A stretch of DNA of 64,000 bases from G963663315 sp963668255 (GTDB lineage: Bacteria > Pseudomonadota > Gammaproteobacteria > Arenicellales > Poriferihabitantaceae), in NCBI GenBank assembly GCA_965116595.1, contig OZ220708.1, positions 1 through 64,000 on the forward strand. The letters are read 5' to 3'. The translations under genes were made by a program, and so were the position numbers. The first letter of the stretch is position 1. Every line of letters starts with the position of its first letter. A model generated the notes under the pieces. It was not told the DNA's origin. It was given only the letters and a program-made list of their open reading frames with translations, and did no database searches. Of this stretch, positions 35,665 to 44,912 are shown piece after piece.

Positions 35665-36942
35665 TCAGTCCTTGCTGTCTGCCAGATTGTGGACACACCA
35701 TTGGATCAGTTGATCAAAATGCACTTCTGTCTGTGATCCGTCCTTCCGCAAATTCTTGATCTGCACTGTTTCATTACGGTATTCACTATCTCCCAGGATG
35801 ATGGCGATTGCAGCGCCGGATTGATCCGCTCTTTTAAGCTGGTTCCTGAGTTTTCCACCGCCATAGTGGCTGATCACGCGGAATTCGTTATCTCGCAATC
35901 GCTCGGCAAGAACAGTCGAAACCCGGGATGCCGGATCACAAACATCAATAAAGTATATCGCGTTTTTGTCCTCAACCGGAATGTTCTGTTGCATTTCAAC
36001 CAACTCGACCAAACGCTCCATTCCCATTGCAAAACCAATCCCTGGTGATGGTTTTCCACCCCTGTTTTCCACCAGGCTATCGTAACGTCCCCCGGCACAG
36101 ACCGCTGATTGGGCGCCCAGTTGTTCAGTCGTCCACTCAAACACTGTGCTGGTATAGTAATCCAGCCCCCGAACCAGTTTTGGATCAATCACATAATCGA
36201 TCGAATGAATTTCCAGGGAAGCACACAAATCGTCGAAGTGCTGTTTTTCCTCAAATTCAAGATAATCCATCATGCTCGGAGACGAAGCAATAATCTCTTG
36301 CGTATTCGGGTTCTTGCTATCCAGTATTCTCAACGGATTGCTCTCCAACCTGCGTAGACTGTCGTCATCCAGCGCATTTTTATGTTGAGACAGATAGGCG
36401 CTCAGCGCCGCCCTGTATTTTCTCCGGGATAATTCAGAACCCAGCGTATTGATATGCAGGCTGATCCCCTGAACCTCGAGTTGTTTCCAGATTCTCTCCC
36501 CCACCCGAATAATTTCTCCATCTATATCCGGGCCACTCCAGCCGAATGCCTCGATTCCAAATTGATGAAATTGCCGATAGCGGCCTTTCTGCGGACGCTC
36601 CCTGCGAAACATCGGCCCCATGTACCATAACCTCTCCTGGCGATTATGCAACGTCCCATGCTCAATACAGGCCCTCACTGTACTCGCAGTCGCTTCAGGT
36701 CGCAGAGACAGGCTTTCTTCACCACTGTCCGTGAAGGTGTACATTTCCTTCTCCACAATATCTGTCTGATCACCGATCGACTGTTTGAACAGCGCCGTTT
36801 TCTCCAGCATTGGCGTTCTGATTTCCTGATAGCCATAACACCAGCCAATCTCCCGCAATGCCGCTTCAACCTGGTGCCAGATGTCGATTTGAGCGGGCAA
36901 CAGGTCATTCATCCCCCTTACCGCTTGAATTGTTTGACTCAT
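35665..36942 (-). CDS. hisS: Histidyl-tRNA synthetase
   Basis: This class II synthetase charges tRNA-His. The start MSQTIQAVRGMNDLLP (ATG at 36942, 4 bases after the rodZ stop) is the family start, so the longer frame from 36975 is not used. Motif 2 is near FRRERPQKGRYRQFHQ, the histidine-specific loops are LVRGLDYYT and CAGGRYD, and motif 3 is GFAMGMERL. The anticodon-binding domain forms the C-terminus. The length is 425 residues. Confidence 0.97.
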   Translation of the reverse strand: MSQTIQAVRGMNDLLPAQIDIWHQVEAALREIGWCYGYQEIRTPMLEKTALFKQSIGDQTDIVEKEMYTFTDSGEESLSLRPEATASTVRACIEHGTLHNRQERLWYMGPMFRRERPQKGRYRQFHQFGIEAFGWSGPDIDGEIIRVGERIWKQLEVQGISLHINTLGSELSRRKYRAALSAYLSQHKNALDDDSLRRLESNPLRILDSKNPNTQEIIASSPSMMDYLEFEEKQHFDDLCASLEIHSIDYVIDPKLVRGLDYYTSTVFEWTTEQLGAQSAVCAGGRYDSLVENRGGKPSPGIGFAMGMERLVELVEMQQNIPVEDKNAIYFIDVCDPASRVSTVLAERLRDNEFRVISHYGGGKLRNQLKRADQSGAAIAIILGDSEYRNETVQIKNLRKDGSQTEVHFDQLIQWCVHNLADSKD

Positions 36943-36946
36943 CTTG

Positions 36947-38176
36947 CTAATTGGAAGTCGCTTCCGGATACTCACCGACTACAAATCTTGAAGACTGTCC
37001 GCTGCTATGGGGTGGTATTTCGACAGACTCCCCAAGATAAAATACCTCCACACCATCCAGAGAGCCAATAAATACATAGAAAGGAGGTGAGCTGTTTAAT
37101 CTGAGAATTTCACCTTCATTCACCGTTCGAAATACAAGTTTCTCACCCTGTCCGTTCCTGATATCTATCCAGACAGTTTTATGAACATCGACCTTGATCC
37201 ACCTGAGTGAGTTCGCATCGTATCGAGAACGGGGATCTGTTCCAAATTCCTCATCATCTGACCCGGCATCAGATTCATTGTCCAGTCCGGAATCCTGATC
37301 CGGCTCCGGCTCATCCGAATGCGTACTTGTAAAGCGCGGATTTTCCGCATCCACATCCACATCCACACCCGTAATCGAATCCGCATCCACCAAGGGGTCG
37401 GGTTGATCGCTTAACCCGGATACCTGATCCTCAGAAACTCCGGGTTCAGGCTGCACATCCACACCCGCATCTGCATCCACATCCACATCTGGCGCGGTCG
37501 GTTCTTCCGCATCAGCTCCTGCAACCGTATCCGCACCCGCATCTGGCGCGGTCGGTTCTTCCACATCAGCTTCCGCTTCCGCTCCCGCATCCGCATCCAC
37601 ACCTGGCGCGTTCGGTTCATCCGCATCCTCAAATAGTTCAGGTTGATCGATAGTTTTGGGTTCCAGCGGCAATAAAATTGAGTTATCAATAACATCATCC
37701 ACTGCATTATTTTCGTTATTCGGGATATTCAACTCCGTACCGAACTGGATTTTATTAATCGGGAAAGTCGGGTTATTTGCCGGATTTTGCCAATACCATA
37801 ATCCCCCGAGGAATCCAGTAATCAGCAGAAGAAATAAAATGACTGAACCTTTCCTGGATTTCCCCTGGTGAAAATCACCGTGGTTATAATCAAAGGCGGG
37901 ATTCGCCTCAGTTGCCTCCAGTCTGATTTTGTGTATCCGGATATCTTCGGAAATATCAATACCAAGAAGGCTGGCGTAGCTTCTCCAGTAACCTACAATG
38001 TAAGTCAACCCGGGGAGTTCTTCGTAATGATTATCCTCCAGCGCCTTCAGATAGGTAACCGATAAAAGCAGAGCACTGGATACTTCCTGAAGGCTGATTC
38101 CATATTCAATACGTTTCGCCTTCAGTCGCTCACCCGGACTTGGGCTGTTAATACTATCCGACTCCTCTGGCATCAT
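36947..38176 (-). CDS. rodZ: RodZ-like cytoskeletal membrane protein
   Basis: RodZ links MreB to the cell-wall machinery. The N-terminal helix-turn-helix (about residues 14-80, GERLKAKRIEYGISLQEV) is followed by a basic stretch, one membrane segment (about 112-132, GSVILFLLLITGFLGGL) and a periplasmic DUF4115 domain at the C-terminus (about 325-400). The linker is very acidic and repetitive (EEPTAPD, DVDADAG). The length is 409 residues. The usual neighbour ispG is missing between rodZ and hisS. Confidence 0.92.
   Translation of the reverse strand: MMPEESDSINSPSPGERLKAKRIEYGISLQEVSSALLLSVTYLKALEDNHYEELPGLTYIVGYWRSYASLLGIDISEDIRIHKIRLEATEANPAFDYNHGDFHQGKSRKGSVILFLLLITGFLGGLWYWQNPANNPTFPINKIQFGTELNIPNNENNAVDDVIDNSILLPLEPKTIDQPELFEDADEPNAPGVDADAGAEAEADVEEPTAPDAGADTVAGADAEEPTAPDVDVDADAGVDVQPEPGVSEDQVSGLSDQPDPLVDADSITGVDVDVDAENPRFTSTHSDEPEPDQDSGLDNESDAGSDDEEFGTDPRSRYDANSLRWIKVDVHKTVWIDIRNGQGEKLVFRTVNEGEILRLNSSPPFYVFIGSLDGVEVFYLGESVEIPPHSSGQSSRFVVGEYPEATSN
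37489..37640 (-). repeat. Minisatellite-like repeats in the rodZ linker
   Basis: The 18-base core CTGGCGCGGTCGGTTCTT starts at 37489 and 37543 and occurs with small changes at 37613. Spacing is 54 and 70 bases, and GCATCC/ACATCC runs fill the gaps. The repeats encode EEPTAPD-type blocks and surrounding Asp-Ala strings, so changes by multiples of three would alter linker length only. Confidence 0.6.
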
Positions 38177-38210
38177 CTTCAGGTCAGGAACAGCTTGTTC
38201 GATATGAGTT

Positions 38211-39332
38211 TCATGTGAAATCGACCGTTTGTCGGTCCATTCTCTTCAATCGGTTGGTCCGATCGACAAAATCCCCTGCCAACTGACCGCAGGCTGCATC
38301 AATATCATCTCCACGGGTTTTTCGGGTCACGGTAAAAATATTCCTTTGCTGAAGTACATTCTGAAAAGCATCAATCGTTAATGGGGCAGATCGTTCAAAT
38401 TGTGATCCCGTGAACGGATTGAATGGAATCAGGTTCACCTTTGCCGGGACATTCTGCAAAATCCCGGCCAACGCCCTGGCCTGGGCCGGACTGTCATTAA
38501 CCCCTTTCAACATGACATATTCGAATGTAATACGCCGGGAGTCGCCATTATCAGCGTAACGCCTGCAACATTCCAGCAATTCCTCGACAGGATATTTTCT
38601 GTTCAATGGCACCAGTTTATCACGCAGATCATTATCCGGGGCATGTAATGAGACTGCCAGGCTGACCGGACATTGCGCCTTCAACCGGTCAATCATCGGG
38701 ACCATACCGGCAGTACTGAGCGTCACCCTGCGACGGGACAGCCCAAATGAAAAATCATCCATCATCAATCTCATCGCAGAAACGACATTATCAAAATTAA
38801 GCAGAGGCTCTCCCATGCCCATCATGACCACATTGGTCACCGGACGTCGCTTGTCGTGAGCGCCCTTGTCGAAAACGATGTCCTGATTCTCTGCCAGGTT
38901 CTCAAGGAAATGGTTGGCGACCCAGACCTGGGCAATAATTTCGTCGACACCCAGATTGCGATTATATCCATGGCGGGCGGTCGCACAAAACGTACAATTC
39001 AAACTGCACCCAACCTGGGATGATACACACAAGGTACCGCGATTGGTTTCCGGGATGTAGACAGTTTCTATGCAGTTGCCGTCATTCAGTTTCAACAGCA
39101 ACTTGACTGTACCGTCATGAGAGTGGGAATGAGTCACTATTTCAGGCAGCTCGATATTGGTGGTCTCCTGCAAACGGTCCCTCAGGGCCTTGCTTAAATC
39201 AGTCATATCGGAGTAACTCATCACGCTTCGTTGATAAATCCATTGCAATAACTGCCTGGCGCGAAACGGCTTTTCCCCAATATCAAGGAAAAACCGTTCC
39301 AATCCAGGTCGATCAAGCGATAACAGATTCAT
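38211..39332 (-). CDS. rlmN: 23S rRNA/tRNA adenine-C2 methyltransferase RlmN
   Basis: This radical SAM enzyme methylates A2503 of 23S rRNA and A37 of several tRNAs. The iron-sulfur motif CSLNCTFC (C-x3-C-x2-C) lies near residues 108-115. GMGEPLLN follows, and the methyl-carrier cysteine region GDDIDAACGQL is close to the C-terminus. The length is 373 residues. pilF, which often follows rlmN, is absent. Confidence 0.97.
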   Translation of the reverse strand: MNLLSLDRPGLERFFLDIGEKPFRARQLLQWIYQRSVMSYSDMTDLSKALRDRLQETTNIELPEIVTHSHSHDGTVKLLLKLNDGNCIETVYIPETNRGTLCVSSQVGCSLNCTFCATARHGYNRNLGVDEIIAQVWVANHFLENLAENQDIVFDKGAHDKRRPVTNVVMMGMGEPLLNFDNVVSAMRLMMDDFSFGLSRRRVTLSTAGMVPMIDRLKAQCPVSLAVSLHAPDNDLRDKLVPLNRKYPVEELLECCRRYADNGDSRRITFEYVMLKGVNDSPAQARALAGILQNVPAKVNLIPFNPFTGSQFERSAPLTIDAFQNVLQQRNIFTVTRKTRGDDIDAACGQLAGDFVDRTNRLKRMDRQTVDFT

Positions 39333-39370
39333 TGTGGAGTCCCGAAAACCAGAGTCATCAATTCACGAAT

Positions 39371-39802
39371 TTACCGGGTGCGCGGACAAATGTCCGTCAA
39401 GTTGAAAAAAAACGCAATTTCCTCGACTGCTGTTTCCGGTGAATCTGAACCGTGTACCGCATTTTCTTCAACATTGGTGGCAAAATCGGCTCTGATCGTA
39501 CCAGGACTGGCGTCTGCCGGATTGGTCGCTCCCATGACCTCCCTGTTTCTCGCTATTGCATTCTCACCTTCCAGGACTTGCACCATCACTGGTCCTGAAG
39601 TCATGAATTTGACCAGATCATGATAAAAAGGTCGGGCCGAATGTACCGCGTAAAAATTTTCAGCCTGAGTCCGGGTCATGTGCAGCATGCGCGCAGCGAC
39701 AATGACCAGCCCGGCCTGCTCAAGGCGCTGGTAAATACTTCCGATACTATGACTGGCGACTGCATCGGGCTTGATGATGGAAAATGTACGTTCAATAGTC
39801 AT
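39371..39802 (-). CDS. ndk: Nucleoside diphosphate kinase
   Basis: Ndk balances nucleoside triphosphates by a phosphohistidine intermediate. The active-site H117 is in NAVHGSDS, and the start ERTFSIIKPDAV and RNREVMGATNPADA are invariant in the family. The length is 143 residues. It is upstream of rlmN in the same direction. Confidence 0.98.
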   Translation of the reverse strand: MTIERTFSIIKPDAVASHSIGSIYQRLEQAGLVIVAARMLHMTRTQAENFYAVHSARPFYHDLVKFMTSGPVMVQVLEGENAIARNREVMGATNPADASPGTIRADFATNVEENAVHGSDSPETAVEEIAFFFNLTDICPRTR

Positions 39803-39923
39803 TTATGACTCCAATACTAAATTAATAAACTCAATGTGACGAAACCTGTTCATTTTACAAAATTTATGACTGACAATAAACGATGATCAGGACAGGAGAT
39901 TGCCCCCTGTTCGTATCAACAAA

Positions 39924-41303
39924 TCAGGAGAGCAACTCCCCGATCAGTTTTTCTCCGGAAACACCCGTGATTTTCACTTCCGCCCAGGTTGCCGGTATCT
40001 TATTTTCCGCGTTGAATTCCACAGGGTAATAGTTTCCGGCCCTGCCGAGTACCTTGTTGACTTCAGCACGTTCTGATTCCGGAATCCGGGCGGAACTGGA
40101 AGATTCGACCAGTACCCTGTGCTGTCGACCAATTTGATCCAGTGCAATCCGCTTCCATACCTGTTTCCCGGTTTCGCGCGCCAGGCGTGCGCGTTCTTTT
40201 CGAATTGCCTTGGGCACCTGCCGCGGAATCCTGGCCGCCGGAGTTCCCGGGCGGGGTGAATATGAGAAAACATGGGGGTAGGCAATTCCCAGTTTACTGA
40301 TCGCGGTCACCGTATCTTCGAATTGTTGATCGGACTCGGTAGGAAACCCGACCAGAATATCGGCGCTAAGAACCAGGTCAGGTACAGCCAGTCGCAACCG
40401 GGAGATACGCTCATGAATCATCTCACGGGTAGCTCGTCTTTTCATGCGTTTCAGGATCAGGGTATTTGCACTTTGCAATGACAAATGCAATTGTGGGCAG
40501 AGTCTCTCGCTGGCGCCGAGCAATTTGATCAGGTCATTGGTGATATGAGCAGGATCAATTGAGCTCAATCTAATCCGGTAGTCACCTTCGAGGTGAACAA
40601 GTGTTTGCAGCAATGTGGTCAGGTTGCAATCAGGATCATCAAAATCCGTTCCATAGGATCCGATGTCAACCCCGCAAAGTACCAACTCGGAATAACCATT
40701 CATGATCAGTCTTTCACATTGCCGACGAATCATCGATTGTGGAAACGAACGATTGGGCCCCCTTGCTGTATGAATGATGCAAAATGTACATCCCTGGTCA
40801 CAACCCTGCTGAATCTGCACAAACGCCCGTGTCCGCCCCTCGTACCCGTGCAGCAACCCGTCTGGCAGACTGATCTCCTTGTCAATATCCCGGATCATCA
40901 CAGGAGGCAGGTTACCCTGATACAGCGCATCGAGCAGATCCGGTATATCCAGTTTCCGGCTGTTTCCAACGACCAGGTCAACTCCTGGTATTTGCGCGCA
41001 GGCCTCGGGATTCATTTCGGCATAGCAACCCGTGACAATCACCCGGGCATCCCTGTTTTGCCGTATGGCGCGGCGCACCTGTTGACGCGCCTGGCGGTCT
41101 GCTTCGGCTGTAACCGTACAGGTATTGATGATATACAAGTCAGCGTGGTCCCGTGGGTTCACTCTGTGCCAGGCATCGCCGGTCATTTTTTCAGCGATGA
41201 ATTCGGTCTCGAAAATATTGACCTTGCATCCCAGGGTGGAAAGAGCAACCCGCCTGGATGAATCAGAAGCGAACGCGGGAGGGCTCACCGCAATCGAAGT
41301 CAC
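39924..41303 (-). CDS. mtaB: tRNA t6A37 methylthiotransferase MtaB
   Basis: MtaB adds a methylthio group to t6A37 of tRNAs. The N-terminal UPF0004 domain has GCKVNIFE (C26), NTCTVT and VTGCYAE; the radical SAM motif is QGCDQGCTFCIIHTARGP; a TRAM domain ends the 459 residues. The start codon would be GTG at 41303, 8 bases after the iscA stop. Its place between iscA and ndk is unusual. Confidence 0.93.
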   Translation of the reverse strand: MTSIAVSPPAFASDSSRRVALSTLGCKVNIFETEFIAEKMTGDAWHRVNPRDHADLYIINTCTVTAEADRQARQQVRRAIRQNRDARVIVTGCYAEMNPEACAQIPGVDLVVGNSRKLDIPDLLDALYQGNLPPVMIRDIDKEISLPDGLLHGYEGRTRAFVQIQQGCDQGCTFCIIHTARGPNRSFPQSMIRRQCERLIMNGYSELVLCGVDIGSYGTDFDDPDCNLTTLLQTLVHLEGDYRIRLSSIDPAHITNDLIKLLGASERLCPQLHLSLQSANTLILKRMKRRATREMIHERISRLRLAVPDLVLSADILVGFPTESDQQFEDTVTAISKLGIAYPHVFSYSPRPGTPAARIPRQVPKAIRKERARLARETGKQVWKRIALDQIGRQHRVLVESSSSARIPESERAEVNKVLGRAGNYYPVEFNAENKIPATWAEVKITGVSGEKLIGELLS

Positions 41304-41311
41304 GGCGCCCG

Positions 41312-41638
41312 CTAGTTCACGGTAAAACTTTCACCGCAACCACATTGTTCCGTGACATTGGGGTTTTTGAAGTGGAACGCCGAAGACAGTCCATCTTCAA
41401 TATAATCCAGTTCCATTCCCTGCAGAAACTGCAAATGATCTTCCTGAACAACGACCCGGACACCATGACTTTCAAATACCATGTCGGTATCGTTTATTTC
41501 ATTGGCGTAGTCAAGTTGATAAGAATAGCCGGAACAGCCTGAGGTCTTTACGGTCACCCTCAGACCTTCGCCCTCACCACGAGACGCCATGTGGCTATTT
41601 ATCCTTCTTGCAGCGGATTCGGTTAAGGTGATAGACAT
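41312..41638 (-). CDS. iscA: A-type iron-sulfur carrier IscA
   Basis: The 108-residue protein carries the three ligand cysteines C35 (TSGCSG), C99 and C101 (CGCGESF). The start MSITLTESAARRI is nearer to IscA than to ErpA. It delivers clusters to apoproteins such as the radical SAM enzymes encoded next to it. No other isc gene is in the window, so the rest of the cluster is elsewhere. ErpA cannot be fully excluded. Confidence 0.88.
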   Translation of the reverse strand: MSITLTESAARRINSHMASRGEGEGLRVTVKTSGCSGYSYQLDYANEINDTDMVFESHGVRVVVQEDHLQFLQGMELDYIEDGLSSAFHFKNPNVTEQCGCGESFTVN

Positions 41639-41791
41639 AATAGTGATGTTATATGATAAATGATTGATGGTTTGTCACCGCTGATTATAGCATAACGTCA
41701 GATAGTTTCTGTGGATTTCGGTTGGTTCAGTCTATCCGGAATTCCATGCAGGGTATAATCAGCCATCCGATGAACCCGTCAGCCGCTTACC

Positions 41792-42472
41792 ATGGATTAT
41801 CAGAAATCCGCCAGATTTGCCATATTCGATGTCGATGGATTGTTGCTTGAAACAGAAAGCATATACACCAGAGTCACCCAACAAATCGTCGGTCGGTTCG
41901 GCAAGACTTTCGATTGGTCGATCAAGGGCAACATGATTGGCCGCCCACAACTGGATTCCGCCAGATATCTGGTCGAAGCTCTTGAACTTCCGATCAGCGC
42001 AGAACAATATCTTGAAGAGAGAAACAGCCTTCTCAGGAAGGAATTTGCCAATAACGATCCCCTTCCCGGCGCCGAGCGCCTGCTCCGGCATCTGCACAGG
42101 CATCAGGTTCCGATCGCTGTTGCGACCAGTTCCGACAAAGAGTTGTTTGAGATAAAGATAACGCGGCACAAATCCTGGTTCTCACTGTTCAACGTCGTGG
42201 TGACCGGGGATGACGCAGAAGTTGAACGTGGCAAGCCAGCCCCTGACATCTTTCTGGTTGCCGCGAGGCGATTGGCAGCAGTACCGGAAGAAACACTGGT
42301 TTTCGAAGATGCGCCATCCGGTCTTGCGGCCGGTATTGCGGCCGGGATGAGAGTGATCGCAGTACCTGACCCGAACATGGATAAATCACGATACCAGGGA
42401 GCAGAACAATTGCTTGAATCGCTCGAAGATTTCCAGCCGACCATTTTCGGCATCGGAGAATACTCCGGCTAA
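41792..42472 (+). CDS. HAD-superfamily phosphatase (PGMB/GPP-like)
   Basis: The 226-residue enzyme has motif I FDVDGLLLETES, motif II VATSSDK, motif III with K in RGKPAPDIF and motif IV VFEDAPSGLAAG. The cap between motifs I and II is of the small helical type seen in phosphoglycolate, beta-phosphoglucomutase and glycerol-phosphate phosphatases. The substrate is open. It is divergent from iscA. Its 3' end overlaps the convergent dehydrogenase gene by 4 bases. Confidence 0.88.
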   Translation: MDYQKSARFAIFDVDGLLLETESIYTRVTQQIVGRFGKTFDWSIKGNMIGRPQLDSARYLVEALELPISAEQYLEERNSLLRKEFANNDPLPGAERLLRHLHRHQVPIAVATSSDKELFEIKITRHKSWFSLFNVVVTGDDAEVERGKPAPDIFLVAARRLAAVPEETLVFEDAPSGLAAGIAAGMRVIAVPDPNMDKSRYQGAEQLLESLEDFQPTIFGIGEYSG

Positions 42473-44883
42473 CCTCGCATTCTTGACCCTTCAGGGTCGA
42501 ATAACGGCAGGGACACCAATCTGGCCGGACATTTTTCACCCAGAATTTCTATCTCGACCTCCCTGCCTTCCCTGATCAATTCAACAGGCAGAAAGCCGAT
42601 GGCGACACTTTTACCGGAATAATGGGAAAATCCACCTGAAGTAACAAATCCAACTACTTGATTATTATGCCATATCGGTTCATCTGCAACTGCGTCCGCG
42701 TCAATGGCGTCAACGATAAAAGTACATAATTTTCTGGCGGGTGCAGTTGCCTTGTCTTCAATAGCCGCCTGTTTCCCAATGAAATCCGACGGCTTTTTGT
42801 AGTCGATAAACCGGTCCATTCCGGTTTCCACGGGCATGAAATCCGGTCTGTATTCCCTCAACCAGGAACCAAAGGATTTTTCGAGCCGCAGGCTCATCAT
42901 TGCCCGCATGCCAAACGGGCGCATACCCAGATCCCGCCCCGCCTCGCTCAACACATGATAAAGGGCAACCTGCTGACTCGCCGGTACATATATCTCATAT
43001 CCCAGATCACCGGTGTAGGAAATTCGCTGAACAATCGCTTGACAGGGGCCTATCTGCATTCGACGCACGCCGAGAAAGGGCAGCGATGCAGTACTGACAT
43101 CGGCCGACGCGACACGGCCAAGCAATTTCCGGGCATCGGGTCCGGCGATTTGAAATCCGATTCGCTCCCGGGAAATATTGGTTACCTGCACTCCCTCGCC
43201 AAAATGCTGCTCAAACCATCGCATGTGAAAGGACTGGGCAGCATAGGAAGCATTCATCTGGAAGACGTTGTCACCCAGATTCGAGATCGTGAAATCACCG
43301 AACAGTTTACCCTTGTCACTCAGCATCGGTGACAATGTCAATCGACCCTCTTTCGGCATTCTGCCAGCCATGATGGTATCGATCCACAACCGGGCATTCT
43401 CGCCGGAGACCTCGAATTTACTGAAATTATGAATCTCGTTAATACCCACCCCGGTGCGCACGGCATGACATTCCAAAGCAACGGCTGCAAACGCATTCGA
43501 CCGCCTGAATGATGGAATCTCATAGGGTTCCTCCCCTTCGGGGGCAAAATAATTGACCGCCTCCATGCCGTAGGCCGATCCGAATACCGCATTTTGCTGC
43601 TGCCAGAGTCCGTATGCCGGGGTAGTATGAAATGGTCGCGCCGCAGGCAGTTCTTCGTTCGGATAGGTAATCGAGAAACGACGCTGATAGTTTTCGCATA
43701 CCTTGATCCGGGTGTATGCACGGGTGCAGTAATCGCCGAACCGGGATACATCCATGGCAAACACATCGCGGGACGGTTCACCGTCAACCATCCACTGCGC
43801 CAGCGTCAACCCTACTCCTCCGCCCTGGCTGAATCCAGCCATCACGCCACAGGCCGCCCAGTAATTTCTTAATCCGGGTACCGGTCCGACCAGTGGATTT
43901 CCATCCGGCGAAAAAGTGAATGGACCATTGATAATCGTCTTGATTCCGGCCTTTTCGAGCACCGGAAAACGCTTGAAGGCAAAGGCCATTGCGTCGCTTA
44001 TTCTGTCCAGGTTATCGGGCAGCAATTCATGGCCAAATTCCCAGGGCGTACCCTCAATCGCCCATGGCGTGCAATTCTGCTCATAAAAACCGATCACCAG
44101 ACCCTGCCCTTCCTGTCGCAGATAGGTCTCACCCTCCGGATCCATGACATGCGGTAATTCCTTGCCATGGTTAACCACTTCATCTATTTTTTCGGTAGCC
44201 AGGTATTGATGTTCCATCGGATGCAGGGGAAGAGTCACCCCGGCCATTTCACCCACTTCACGAGCCCACAGCCCTGCGGCATTGACCACATGCTGAGCGA
44301 TAATCGCGCCTTGGTCGGTCACCAGTTCCCAGCTTCCGTCAATTCTCTGATTGGTCTGGTGGACCCTGTTTCGCAATACAATTTCAGCGCCCTGGCGTTG
44401 TGCCGCCCTGGCATAGGCATGGGTGGTGCCCGATGGATCCAGATGACCGTCGAGAGGGTCATATAATGCGCCCAGCACACCTTCGGTGTCGGTGACAGGA
44501 GATAATTGCCTGATTTCTTCCGGGGTGACCAAACGTGTATCCAGCCCCATATATCGATGCTTCGCCCGCTCCGCCTTAAGGAAGTCCATCCGGTCCGGTG
44601 TCCCTGCCAAAGTAATGCCGCCGACATGATGTAAACCACAACTGAGTCCCGAGATCTCTTCCAGTTCCTTGTACAGGCCAATCGTGTAACCCTGCAATGC
44701 AGCCATATTGGTGTCGGCATTAAGGGTATGAAATCCCCCGGCGGCATGCCAGGTGGAACCTGATGTCAACTCAGAGCGCTCAATCAGCATGACATCCTTC
44801 CAGCCGAATCTGGTGAGGTGATAGAGCACACTGCACCCAACCACTCCACCACCTATAATTGCAACCTTTATCTGTGTTTTCAT
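42469..44883 (-). CDS. FAD-dependent demethylating dehydrogenase (dimethylglycine/sarcosine dehydrogenase type) with GcvT domains
   Basis: This 804-residue enzyme would oxidise an N-methyl group and pass the one-carbon unit to tetrahydrofolate. The N-terminal DAO domain has VAIIGGGVVGCSVLYHL and the FAD-attachment region STWHAAGG. An FAO-type linker follows near 400, and two GcvT aminomethyltransferase domains (about 430-800) end with SGGFSHYSGKSVAIGFLP. I prefer the ATG at 44883, which starts directly at the Rossmann fold, over the GTG at 44916. It follows the MttB-like gene by 29 bases, so both probably act on the same methylated amine. Confidence 0.87.
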   Translation of the reverse strand: MKTQIKVAIIGGGVVGCSVLYHLTRFGWKDVMLIERSELTSGSTWHAAGGFHTLNADTNMAALQGYTIGLYKELEEISGLSCGLHHVGGITLAGTPDRMDFLKAERAKHRYMGLDTRLVTPEEIRQLSPVTDTEGVLGALYDPLDGHLDPSGTTHAYARAAQRQGAEIVLRNRVHQTNQRIDGSWELVTDQGAIIAQHVVNAAGLWAREVGEMAGVTLPLHPMEHQYLATEKIDEVVNHGKELPHVMDPEGETYLRQEGQGLVIGFYEQNCTPWAIEGTPWEFGHELLPDNLDRISDAMAFAFKRFPVLEKAGIKTIINGPFTFSPDGNPLVGPVPGLRNYWAACGVMAGFSQGGGVGLTLAQWMVDGEPSRDVFAMDVSRFGDYCTRAYTRIKVCENYQRRFSITYPNEELPAARPFHTTPAYGLWQQQNAVFGSAYGMEAVNYFAPEGEEPYEIPSFRRSNAFAAVALECHAVRTGVGINEIHNFSKFEVSGENARLWIDTIMAGRMPKEGRLTLSPMLSDKGKLFGDFTISNLGDNVFQMNASYAAQSFHMRWFEQHFGEGVQVTNISRERIGFQIAGPDARKLLGRVASADVSTASLPFLGVRRMQIGPCQAIVQRISYTGDLGYEIYVPASQQVALYHVLSEAGRDLGMRPFGMRAMMSLRLEKSFGSWLREYRPDFMPVETGMDRFIDYKKPSDFIGKQAAIEDKATAPARKLCTFIVDAIDADAVADEPIWHNNQVVGFVTSGGFSHYSGKSVAIGFLPVELIREGREVEIEILGEKCPARLVSLPLFDPEGSRMRG

Positions 44884-44912
44884 ATTAGTGAATAGGATAC
44901 TTTGCCGGTGCA

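Noticed and set aside
37165..37707. Methionine/arginine-rich frames antiparallel or shifted within rodZ
   Set aside because: They are by-products of the repetitive GAT/GCN codons of the acidic linker.
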